A DNA stretch of 44,434 nt, from the NCBI GenBank assembly GCA_018829945.1, contig JAHJTI010000194.1:1-44434 (forward strand). Reading direction: 5' to 3'. Under the pieces are notes generated by a model that worked only from the letters and a program-made list of their open reading frames with translations, was not told the origin of the DNA and made no database searches. This document shows positions 1 through 8,319 of this stretch, in pieces; within the stretch, counting starts at the first letter, position 1, and every line of letters starts with the position of its first letter. This DNA comes from Pseudomonadota bacterium (GTDB lineage: Bacteria > Desulfobacterota > Desulfobulbia > Desulfobulbales > Desulfurivibrionaceae). The position numbers and the translations under genes were made by a program.

Positions 1-451
1 AGGCCGAAACCGCCATGGCCACGGCAAGATAGGTTTTTCCGGTGCCTGCCGGGCCGATGCCGAAAACAATGTCGTTGGTCCGGATGCTGTCGATGTAGAG
101 CTTCTGGTTGATGCTTTTGGGTGAAACCACCTTTTGCTCTGCGGTGATATACACCTTGTCGAGAAATATTTCTTTGAGGTTTGCCTTGGGAGATGCCTGC
201 AGGATGCGCAGGGCATAGGTAACATCCGAGGGATACAGCGGATAGCCGCAGCGGATCAGCTCATGGAGTTTGTCGATGGCTGAGACCGCAAGTTCCACCT
301 CGTGTTTCGGGCCGTTTACGGTGAGCTGGCTGCCCCGGACCTGGATGCTGACACCGGTTCCCTCCTCAATGGCGGTAAGATTTTTGTTCAGATCGCCATA
401 GACGAGCAGGGCAGTGCTGTTGTCGGCAAGGGCGATTTCGCGTTTGATCAA
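1..451 (-). CDS. phoH: PhoH-like ATPase, N-terminal part (truncated by window edge)
   Basis: Minus-strand translation ends at the window edge with ...QKLYIDSIRTNDIVFGIGPAGTGKTYLAVAMAVSA, a PhoH-type Walker A. Likely TTG start overlaps the stop of the upstream DsbA-like gene, with AGGCGGAG upstream. Confidence 0.85.
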   Translation of the reverse strand, partial: MIKREIALADNSTALLVYGDLNKNLTAIEEGTGVSIQVRGSQLTVNGPKHEVELAVSAIDKLHELIRCGYPLYPSDVTYALRILQASPKANLKEIFLDKVYITAEQKVVSPKSINQKLYIDSIRTNDIVFGIGPAGTGKTYLAVAMAVSA

Positions 452-1344
452 CGGTGTGCTCCGCCTTTGCTGCGCTTGCTGAGTTCTTGGGTGATCATTT
501 GCTGAAGATCCCTGATGTTCCTTTCTTTCAGGCGACGGCCATTTACGAAAATGGTAGGGGTGCCGCGCACTCCTGCCTGCTGGGCGTTAGCCATGTCGCG
601 TTCGAGGTCCTGCAGGGTGGCCGGAGATTTGGAGTCCCTGTTGAATTTTTCCAGATCAAGGCCAAGCTTTTTGGCAAGCTCAATGTATTTTGCCTCGGAA
701 AGGGTCTTCTGGTTTTCAAAAAGCAGGTCATGGTACTGCCAGAACTTGCCTTGGCGATGGGCGGCCAGAGAGGCAAGAGCTGCACCCTGCGCCTGTTTGT
801 GCATGGTCAGGGGGAACTGTTTGAAAATGACCTTGACGTCCTTGGGATATTTGGCCAGCACTTCTTCAAACAGGGTGCCGACTGTGCCGCAATAGGGGCA
901 TTCAAAGTCACTGAAGGCGACAACGACCACCGGGGCATTTTCCGGGCCGAGAAACGGGTCTCCCTGGGTGTTTAACGGTACGGAAAAATCCAGGGTGAGG
1001 GTCTGGACGGTTTTGCTTTTGTTGCTGGTCAAATAGATCCTGTCGGGAATGTTGGCCGCTTGCAGACCGGAGGAAGCGATGCGGTCCATGGTCGGGTCAA
1101 CGGGTATGGTCTCTTCCAGAATGCCCTTGTCGGAATAAACAAGAAGCTTGCCGCCTTCGGCCAGGACAAAGGTCCATTTGCCGTCCAGCGAAGCGGCAAC
1201 GTCAATAGGTGGTGTCGGAGTTTTCAGGGTGTTGCTCACATCCCAGTCAACTCCGGCCTGGCAGGGTGGTGTCACAATAAGGGTCGCCAAGATCACAGAA
1301 AAACAGCCGAAAAATCGTCGTGCTGTCAGCAGCATTGTGTACAT
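448..1344 (-). CDS. DsbA-family thioredoxin-fold protein with N-terminal extension
   Basis: ORF 298 aa with signal-like N-terminus, FSDFECPYCG active site and GTPTIFVNGR cis-Pro region. Confidence 0.85.
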   Translation of the reverse strand: MYTMLLTARRFFGCFSVILATLIVTPPCQAGVDWDVSNTLKTPTPPIDVAASLDGKWTFVLAEGGKLLVYSDKGILEETIPVDPTMDRIASSGLQAANIPDRIYLTSNKSKTVQTLTLDFSVPLNTQGDPFLGPENAPVVVVAFSDFECPYCGTVGTLFEEVLAKYPKDVKVIFKQFPLTMHKQAQGAALASLAAHRQGKFWQYHDLLFENQKTLSEAKYIELAKKLGLDLEKFNRDSKSPATLQDLERDMANAQQAGVRGTPTIFVNGRRLKERNIRDLQQMITQELSKRSKGGAHR

Positions 1345-1397
1345 CTCCTTTTTTGAAAATAAAGATACGCTAAATGGAAATACTGTCAGGGGGATAC

Positions 1398-1403
1398 ATT
1401 ATA
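1398..1403 (-). promoter_or_regulatory. Possible -10 element (TATAAT) for the DsbA-like gene
   Basis: Reverse complement reads ...CCTTGCGTAATTTTTTCGGGCAATATAATG...; perfect -10 but weak -35. Confidence 0.35.
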
Positions 1404-1470
1404 TTGCCCGAAAAAATTACGCAAGGATCAGCAGAGGGGTAGCGGAGAAATTTTTAGTCTGCAATTTCAG

Positions 1471-2673
1471 TTAAAGGAGTTCCGCCAGGAGAATGGCCAG
1501 ATGGCGAACTTCCGGTTGTGTCGGTTCACGGTCCAGACCCTGCCGTATATGGATGAGACAGCCTGAGCAGGTGGTGGTTATCAGGTCCGGCGCAGTTTGT
1601 TCCAATTGGTTGAGCAGGCGATTTCTGATTTTTCCCGCTATTTCCGGCTGAGCAAGATGAAACAACCCTCCCTGGCCGCAGCATTGCGGGCCGTCGGGGA
1701 GTTCGGCCAGGCGCAGGCCGGGGATGGCCCGGAGGATGTCCCGGGGCGGGCTGGTGGTTTGGGAGTGAAACCGCAGGTGACAGGGGTCGTGGTAGACAAC
1801 GGTGCGCATCGCGGCTGAATCGGCAAAGCGGAAAGTCGGTTCAGCTTTCATGGCTTGGGCCACAAAGGTTGAAAATTCGACGAGCCGCACGGCAAAGCGC
1901 TCTGCTTTATCCCTCCACTCCGGGTCATCCTCGAAAAGCTGTGGATAGCGGCGTAACTGGCTGTAGCAGGATGCGCAGGAAGTCAGGATGGGCAGGGTGT
2001 TTTCTGAAAATGCCATGATGTTCTGTTTGGCAAGCCGCTGGGCCGTGGCAGTGTCTCCACCATTTTCCGCGGCGAGTCCGCAACAGCTGATCTGTTTTGG
2101 TATGAGCGGGACATCTCCTGTGAATGCGGCGGCTATTTGTTTTGTCGCCGTGATGATTTTCGTGTGCAGATGGGTGGCGTAACAACCGGGGAAAAAAGCC
2201 AGAACCGGCGCTGCGGATTCGTTCTCTGACATTTCCACCAGGGCAGGGTCAGCGGATATCCCTTCTCGTGGCAGGCCAAGGCGCAGACGCAGGCCGCTGT
2301 CGGCCGGCAATAGTTCCAGCAGGGGAAGTCCCAAGGTGGTGATGGTTGCCAGGAGGGTCGGGTTGCCCAAGGCTTTCTGGGTGATGGCCCTGAGCAAGAC
2401 ATGGTGGCCCGCTATTTTTTCCAACTGCTTTCTGGCATCAATAAAACGAGCGGGTGGGTCGAGTCCCCGTGAACAGGCAGAACGGCAGGCACCGCAGAGC
2501 AAACATTGTGAAAGAATCTCTGCAAAGGCGGTTGAGGCCCGGGCTGGGTCAAGGTGTTCCAGAAGGTGCAGTCTGCCCCGGGCCGAATGGGATTCCCGGC
2601 CCGTGGCCTGAAAAACCGGGCAGACCACGGTGCAGGCCCCGCATTTTGCGCACTGGCTTGGTTGTTCCGTCAT
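1471..2673 (-). CDS. (Fe-S)-binding protein, glycolate/lactate oxidase iron-sulfur subunit (GlcF-like)
   Basis: Ferredoxin motifs CAKCGACTVVCPVF and CLLCGACRSACSRG, then CCG domains (SCCGLAAENGG, CCGQGGLF). Start placed at MTEQPSQ, 25 bp after the prfB stop. Confidence 0.85.
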   Translation of the reverse strand: MTEQPSQCAKCGACTVVCPVFQATGRESHSARGRLHLLEHLDPARASTAFAEILSQCLLCGACRSACSRGLDPPARFIDARKQLEKIAGHHVLLRAITQKALGNPTLLATITTLGLPLLELLPADSGLRLRLGLPREGISADPALVEMSENESAAPVLAFFPGCYATHLHTKIITATKQIAAAFTGDVPLIPKQISCCGLAAENGGDTATAQRLAKQNIMAFSENTLPILTSCASCYSQLRRYPQLFEDDPEWRDKAERFAVRLVEFSTFVAQAMKAEPTFRFADSAAMRTVVYHDPCHLRFHSQTTSPPRDILRAIPGLRLAELPDGPQCCGQGGLFHLAQPEIAGKIRNRLLNQLEQTAPDLITTTCSGCLIHIRQGLDREPTQPEVRHLAILLAELL

Positions 2674-2698
2674 GTCGCGGACCAGAGGGGGAATGCCA

Positions 2699-3794
2699 TC
2701 ACCGTTGCCACAGCAGATAGGCCTTGATAAACGGATCAAGATTGCCGTCCAAGGTGCTGTCCACGTTGCCCACCTCGAAATTGGTGCGGTGATCCTTGAT
2801 CAACCGATACGGTTGCATCACATAGGAACGGATCTGGCTGCCCCAGGCGATTTCTTTTTTCTCGCCGGAGATTTCCTGGTGCTGTTCTTTTTGCGCGTCG
2901 CGTTCCTTCTCATACAGACGCGCCTTGAGCATTTTCATGGCAGTGTCTTTGTTACGGTGCTGGCTCCGTTCGTTCTGGCACTGGACCACGATGCCGGTGG
3001 GCAGATGGGTAATGCGGATGGCCGAACTGGTTTTGTTGACGTGCTGACCGCCGGCTCCGCTGGCCCGGTAGGTGTCGATGCGCAAATCTTTGTCGTTGAT
3101 ATCCACCTGGATGTCGTCGTCCAACTCCGGGAAGACGAACACCGAGGCAAAGGAGGTGTGTCGCCTCCCGCTGGCGTCGAAGGGGGAAATGCGTACCAGC
3201 CGGTGGATGCCCATCTCCGAACGCAATAATCCGTAGGCGTTATGACCGGTGACCATGATGGTTGCGCTTTTGACCCCGGCCTCGTCCCCGGGCTGCAGAT
3301 CGAGCATCTCGGTGGGGAATTTCTTGGCCTCAGCCCAGCGCAGATACATGCGTAAAAGGATGCTCACCCAGTCCTGAGCTTCGGTGCCGCCCGCGCCGGC
3401 ATGGATGGTGATCATGGCGTTGCTGGCATCGTGCTCGCCGGTGAACATGCACTCAAGTTCCACGGTCCCGACCCGATCAAGAAGCGCGTCCAGAGATTGG
3501 TTCACCTCCTTGAGGGTATCTTCGTCATCTTCGCTCATGCCGAGTTCAAGCAGGAGTTCCGCTTCGTCAAGCTCTGCTTGACATGTGTCCCATTCTTCAA
3601 CAATATTCTGGGCAGCGCCTTGTTCTCGCTGCACCTTTTGGGCGTTTTCCTGGTTGTCCCAGAAACCCGGGGCCAGGGTGAGCTGTTCCAATTCCTGCAA
3701 TCGTTCTCTCTTGTGATCTACCTCAAAGATGCTCCTTCAGGGAGATGAGGCGCCCCTTGAGATCCTGGATTTTCTGTTTGAGTTCCGCAGACAT
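2699..3794 (-). CDS. prfB: Peptide chain release factor 2 (with programmed +1 frameshift)
   Basis: ORF 2699-3700 contains GGQHVNKTSSAIRITHLPTGIVV (GGQ motif). A 23-codon upstream frame ATGTCTGCGGAACTC...AAGGAGCATCTTTGA joins it by +1 shift at CTT-T, reading ...HL-EVDHKRERLQELEQL. Confidence 0.95.
3723..3737 (-). promoter_or_regulatory. Programmed +1 frameshift signal AAGGAG-CAT-CTT-TGA
   Basis: SD-like AAGGAG three nt before CTT, followed by in-frame TGA (revcomp of 3723-3725); same layout as E. coli prfB AGGGGG-TAT-CTT-TGA. Confidence 0.93.
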
Positions 3795-3810
3795 GGTGTT
3801 CTCCTGAAAA

Positions 3811-3890
3811 AAAAGGTTAAAGGTGAAAGGTGAAAAGCTAAAGGTTGAAAAATCAAACCTTGCGCTTTTAACCTTTAGCCTTGCGCCTGC
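3811..3890. repeat. Degenerate heptamer (AAAGGTT/A-like) repeat, inverted halves
   Basis: aaggtta/aaggtga/aaggtga/aaagcta/aaggttg then inverted ...aaaccttg/cgctttt/aaccttt/agccttg; extends into the lnt 3' end. Confidence 0.75.
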
Positions 3891-5436
3891 TTACTCCTGC
3901 GCCCGCCAAGGTCAGGAGTAAGCAAAGCCACGGAAAAAGATACCCCCAGCGGACAAAGAAGGTCAAGCCGTTAAGCAGGGCAACCGGTTGACTCCGGGCG
4001 TATTCGGCAAACAGAGGAGATGTGCCCTGCATCCGGCCGATGGGGTCGATGAAGGTGCTGATTCCGGTGTTGGCTGCACGCACCAGGGCTTTTCGAGTCT
4101 CAACCGCCCGGAATACCGCCATGGCTAGGTGCTGCCTAGGCGCGCTTGAATTTCCAAACCAGGCGTCGTTGGTAAGAGTAACCAGCAGATTCGCTCCTGC
4201 CTGTGCCTGCTGGCGGGATATTTCCGGGAAAATGCTTTCAAAGCAGATCAGTACCCCGATTCGGCTGTTTCGGCAAGACAGGGGTGTGTTCGATTGGCCG
4301 GGAGTAAAGGCGCCCAATGTTTCCACTAGCGGCGAAGCAAACCCCAAGAGACGGCGGAAAGGAATATATTCGCCAAATGGCACAAGGTGCTGCTTGTCGT
4401 AGCGGCCGGTGACCTGTCCGTCCGGAGAAAGAATGAAGGCGCTGTTGGCATAGGAAAGAGGAGATTCGTCCGAGATTTTTTCCCGGTGGGGAGCGCCGGT
4501 GAGAAGAAACGCTTGGTACGGCCTGGTAAGTTCACTGTGCAGCCGAAGGAACAGCGGGTGTTCGTATGGATAAAACGGCAGGGCTGTTTCCGGCCAGACA
4601 ATGAGCTCCGGTTTTTGGACGGTGAAAAGCTCTTGGCTCAACCGGAGGTAGGTGTCAATGGTTTCGCGCTGAAAAGCGGGCTGCCATTTTTGATCCTGAG
4701 GAATATTGCCCTGAACCGCAGCCACTTCCATGTGTTCTGCCTGAGTAATCGCAGCCGGCAGGGTGTGCAGTTTCCAGAAATTATAGGTCGAGGCCATGAG
4801 CATCAGGATGGCCACGCCGGAAATGATCGCAGGAGAATAGGTCTTCTTGCGCCGGAAGAGCGAGGCCCCAAGAGTGAAGATCAGTCCGTTGGTCAGCACC
4901 AGGATAAAGGTGAGGCCATGGTGGCCCGCCAGATCGGCTATCTGGATGAACCAAGGCAGGTCGTACTGGGTGTATGCCAGATCCATCCAGGGAAACCCGG
5001 TGAATAGCAGGCCACGGATCAGGTCGAGCGCCACCCAGCATGCCGGGGCAAAAACGAGCACAGGAAAACGCGGTCCTGTTTTTGCGCAGAGATAGGCAAA
5101 AGCGGCCAGGTAACAACTCATATACAGGGAAAGAAAGAACAGGGCCAGCACTGCAATGGGCAGAGGCACCTGGCCATAGGTGGCCAGGACAATGACAATC
5201 CAATAGAGCAGGGGCAGGTAATAGGCAATTCCGCAGATGAGGCCGAGAAGAGCGGCCCTACGGGGAGGCTGGTTTTCAATCCCCCAGAGGAGGGGGACAA
5301 GCGCCAGCCAGGCAAGCTGAGGCAGGGCAAGGGCTCCCGGAGAGGCGGAAAATAACAGGGCACTGGTCAGCAATGCCAGCAGGCATGCCCTGCCGAAAGG
5401 AATTGTGCTTCCGGTGTGTGGGGACAGGCGGGGCAT
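3868..5436 (-). CDS. lnt: Apolipoprotein N-acyltransferase
   Basis: 522 aa; multi-TM N-terminus plus nitrilase-like domain (VWPETALPFY, GVLICFESIFPE, LTNDAWFGNSSAPRQH). Confidence 0.93.
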   Translation of the reverse strand: MPRLSPHTGSTIPFGRACLLALLTSALLFSASPGALALPQLAWLALVPLLWGIENQPPRRAALLGLICGIAYYLPLLYWIVIVLATYGQVPLPIAVLALFFLSLYMSCYLAAFAYLCAKTGPRFPVLVFAPACWVALDLIRGLLFTGFPWMDLAYTQYDLPWFIQIADLAGHHGLTFILVLTNGLIFTLGASLFRRKKTYSPAIISGVAILMLMASTYNFWKLHTLPAAITQAEHMEVAAVQGNIPQDQKWQPAFQRETIDTYLRLSQELFTVQKPELIVWPETALPFYPYEHPLFLRLHSELTRPYQAFLLTGAPHREKISDESPLSYANSAFILSPDGQVTGRYDKQHLVPFGEYIPFRRLLGFASPLVETLGAFTPGQSNTPLSCRNSRIGVLICFESIFPEISRQQAQAGANLLVTLTNDAWFGNSSAPRQHLAMAVFRAVETRKALVRAANTGISTFIDPIGRMQGTSPLFAEYARSQPVALLNGLTFFVRWGYLFPWLCLLLTLAGAGVSRRKAKG

Positions 5437-6284
5437 CAGTCGAGTTTGTTCTGTATTTTTACGGTGTGGATGCGGCGCCGATCGGCGGAGACCACTTCAA
5501 AGACCAGGGAGTTGATGAGCATGGTGGAGCCCACCGGCGGTACCCGGTCCAACTGGTGGATGATCAGACCGCCCACCGATTCGTAGGGGCCTTCCGGCAG
5601 GGAAATGCCAAAGAAATCCTCCACCTCCTCGAGGTTGACCTTGGCATCGGTGAGAAGCATGTCCTTGTTCACCACCTTCCAGCGTTTTTCCGCTTTGTCG
5701 TATTCGTCGCGGATTTCGCCGACGATTTCTTCCAGCACGTCTTCCAGTGTCACCAGTCCGCGCACACTGCCGAATTCATCGGTGACAATGGCAAGGTGAC
5801 CTTTCTGGCTCTGGAAATCCTTGAGCAGGTTGACGATCTTGCGGGTGTCGAGCACGAAAAAAGCCGGTTTGACCAGTTCCGAGGCCGCAGGCATGGTGGC
5901 GGCGTTGAGGCAGAAAGGCAGGAGATCCTTGGCATGGAGGATGCCGATGATATTGTCCGGGGAATCCTCATATATGGGAATTCGAGTATACCCTTCGTCG
6001 GTGATCAGCTGGATAAGCTCAGCCGCCGATACCTTTGCCTCGGCGCTGACCATATCGCTTCGGGGAGTCATGATCTCGCGAACCAGAGTGTCTCTGAACT
6101 CCAGAATGGAGCTGATCATTTCCCCTTCTTCGCGGGTGATCAATCCCTGTTCTTCGCCGTCATCGAGAAGGCCCTGTATTTCCTGCTCAATGTCTTCAGT
6201 TGTGTCGGGGGCGCGGTTGATGCCGAAAAAGTTAAGAATACGTTTAAAAGGTGAGTCGCCGGTGTCCGGAGCGGATGTGTCCAT
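5436..6284 (-). CDS. CorC/HlyC-family CBS-domain protein
   Basis: 282 aa; VREIMTPRSDMV, TRIPIYEDSPDNIIGILHAKDLL, GHLAIVTDEFGSVRGLVTLEDVLEEIVGEI. Overlaps lnt start, as in corC-lnt clusters. Confidence 0.92.
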   Translation of the reverse strand: MDTSAPDTGDSPFKRILNFFGINRAPDTTEDIEQEIQGLLDDGEEQGLITREEGEMISSILEFRDTLVREIMTPRSDMVSAEAKVSAAELIQLITDEGYTRIPIYEDSPDNIIGILHAKDLLPFCLNAATMPAASELVKPAFFVLDTRKIVNLLKDFQSQKGHLAIVTDEFGSVRGLVTLEDVLEEIVGEIRDEYDKAEKRWKVVNKDMLLTDAKVNLEEVEDFFGISLPEGPYESVGGLIIHQLDRVPPVGSTMLINSLVFEVVSADRRRIHTVKIQNKLD

Positions 6285-6495
6285 GTGGGGGTAAGAGTCC
6301 TATGGGTAAGACAACGGGACCTGGCGCACCATCGAGGGTGAACCCGGCGGTGTCGCACGGTGGGGAAAAGGTTTAGAGCCGTCACAGCTCATTATTCTTG
6401 TTGGCAAGGGCCAGATTCTTATTATCAACGGTTTGTGAAATCGGTTGTAATGCGCACTGGCTAAAGGAAATAGCCGAGGGTGTCAAGAAAAAAAA

Positions 6496-6524
6496 TTGAC
6501 GTTTATCTTTAAAATCGGTATAAG
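6496..6524 (+). promoter_or_regulatory. Sigma70-type promoter TTGACG-N17-TATAAG
   Basis: TTGACG at 6496-6501 and TATAAG at 6519-6524 with 17 bp spacing, upstream of the carboxylase locus. Confidence 0.6.
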
Positions 6525-6537
6525 GGCCACACTTTGA

Positions 6538-6561
6538 CCATGGAAAGCAGGCATTCCATGG
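6538..6561. promoter_or_regulatory. Perfect inverted repeat CCATGGAA-N8-TTCCATGG, candidate operator
   Basis: 8 bp arms with 8 bp loop, starting 13 bp after the -10 element. Confidence 0.5.
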
Positions 6562-6840
6562 CGAGAATTTCAAAAACAGGTTCACTATACCATAGAACAC
6601 TATGCTGTTTCAACAGATTGCGCTTCACGAAGATGGAGGGCTTTTTCTCCCGGGGGAACTGAGGCGGTCGCAACGAGGCCTAGCTGCCTTGCCGATGCTT
6701 TACTTGCGTTATGAGACCATCGGAATTCACTCTTTTCATTTGCCGCAAAAATTAGTAAAAACTAAAAAATGGAAATAACGGAAACGGCGGAATGATCGTT
6801 CTCTTTTTTTCCTTTTTGTTTTATGGGGAAAAGGTGAACG

Positions 6841-8283
6841 GTGCAGCCTGCCCCGCAACCGATATCGAGGATTCGCTTGAAAGACAAGGTTTTGATTGCA
6901 AATCGGGGCGAGATAGCTCTGCGGATCATGGAGGCCTGTAAAGACCTGGGCCTTGATTATACCGTGATCTACACGGCGGCGGATGAGGAATCCGAACATG
7001 TGCGCCGCAACCTGGACAGCCAGAGCAATGTTCGTCGGGCTTGGCGCGTATCGGCCTATACCGATCCCAATGATATTCTTTCCGTGGCGGATCATACCAA
7101 ATGTACCGCCATCCATCCGGGCTATGGATTTTTTTCCGAGGACTTTCGTTTTGCCCGGCGTGTCACGATCCGCAACCGTCCCTTGACCTTTATCGGTCCG
7201 AAATGGGAAGTGGTCAAGGATCTCGGCGACAAGATCAACACCAAGCGGGTTGCCAACAAGCTGGGAATTCCGACTATTCCCGGCACCGACGGGCCCCTCT
7301 ATAATGAGATGGAGGCCGAAGACATTGCCCTCCATCTCCTCGAGACCCAGGTTGATCAGAAGATCAAGAACCCTTCCATTCTGGTCAAGGCCGCTGCCGA
7401 CGGCGGCGGCATGGGCATCGAAGAAGTCTATCAGATCGAGCATTTCCGGCGCATCTACCGCCAGGTTCAGAATTATGCCAAGCGTCAGTTCGGCGATGGC
7501 GGGGTCCTTATCGAACAGCGGATCCGCGACTTCAATCACCTTGAGGTGCAGCTGGTCTGCAGTCGGCATGGTGAGCGGGTTCATTTCGGCACCCGGAACT
7601 GCACCATTCAGAGCACCGGCCGTCAGAAAAGGCTCGAGGCCGCGCCCGGATTCGATAATTCCTGTTTTACCTACGATTTTGACGGACAGGAGGTGCTGGA
7701 CAAGGTCGTCGAATATTCGCTCAAGCTCGCCGCCCATGTCCGCTACGATAATGTCGGTACCTGGGAGTGGATCGTCACCCGCGACGGCCAGCCTTATCTC
7801 CTTGAGGTCAATACCAGAATTCAGGTGGAGAACGACGTCTCCGCCCGGGTCAGCTACATCAACAACAAGCATCCCAATCTTCTTCGGGAGCAGATCAGGC
7901 TGGCTTTGGGTGACAAGATGGGATACAGCCAGAAAGATATCGTTTCTCGCGGAGCAAGTATCGAATTCCGGATTGTTGCGGAAGACACCGCCCGCGGTTT
8001 TGCTCCCTGGATCGGGACGATCTCCCGGTTCTCCTATCCGCAGTACGACTGGTCAGCGGTTTACAGTCATGTGCCCACCGATCGTTCCTACGCGATTCCC
8101 AGCGAGTATGACCCGAACCTGGCTCTGGCTCTGGTCTGGGGCGACACCGTGGATGAAGCTAAGGAAAGGGGGAAGAAGTTTTTGGCGGAAGTGGCCATCG
8201 AAGGCAGCAACGCTGCGGGTGGTCAGATTATGACCAACCTCCCCTATCTCCAGGAAAACATAGCCAGACTGCTCACCTTTTAA
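6841..8283 (+). CDS. Divergent biotin carboxylase (acetyl/acyl-CoA carboxylase BC-like)
   Basis: 480 aa; KDKVLIANRGEIALRIMEACKDLG, HPGYGFFSED, EVNTRIQVEND, EFRIVAED. Gly-rich loop (AAADGGGMGIE) and NCTIQSTGRQKRLEAAPG deviate from typical BC. Confidence 0.9.
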   Translation: MQPAPQPISRIRLKDKVLIANRGEIALRIMEACKDLGLDYTVIYTAADEESEHVRRNLDSQSNVRRAWRVSAYTDPNDILSVADHTKCTAIHPGYGFFSEDFRFARRVTIRNRPLTFIGPKWEVVKDLGDKINTKRVANKLGIPTIPGTDGPLYNEMEAEDIALHLLETQVDQKIKNPSILVKAAADGGGMGIEEVYQIEHFRRIYRQVQNYAKRQFGDGGVLIEQRIRDFNHLEVQLVCSRHGERVHFGTRNCTIQSTGRQKRLEAAPGFDNSCFTYDFDGQEVLDKVVEYSLKLAAHVRYDNVGTWEWIVTRDGQPYLLEVNTRIQVENDVSARVSYINNKHPNLLREQIRLALGDKMGYSQKDIVSRGASIEFRIVAEDTARGFAPWIGTISRFSYPQYDWSAVYSHVPTDRSYAIPSEYDPNLALALVWGDTVDEAKERGKKFLAEVAIEGSNAAGGQIMTNLPYLQENIARLLTF

Positions 8284-8319
8284 TGAGCCGGCAGTGTAAA
8301 CGGCGCAGGTAATTACTTT

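Noticed and set aside
6382-6600. 72-aa minus-strand ORF upstream of the CorC-like gene
   Set aside because: Overlaps the plus-strand promoter and palindrome; composition unlike a real protein and no SD seen.
6736-7872. 378-aa minus-strand ORF opposite the biotin carboxylase
   Set aside because: Antisense shadow of a clear coding gene; no recognisable motif.
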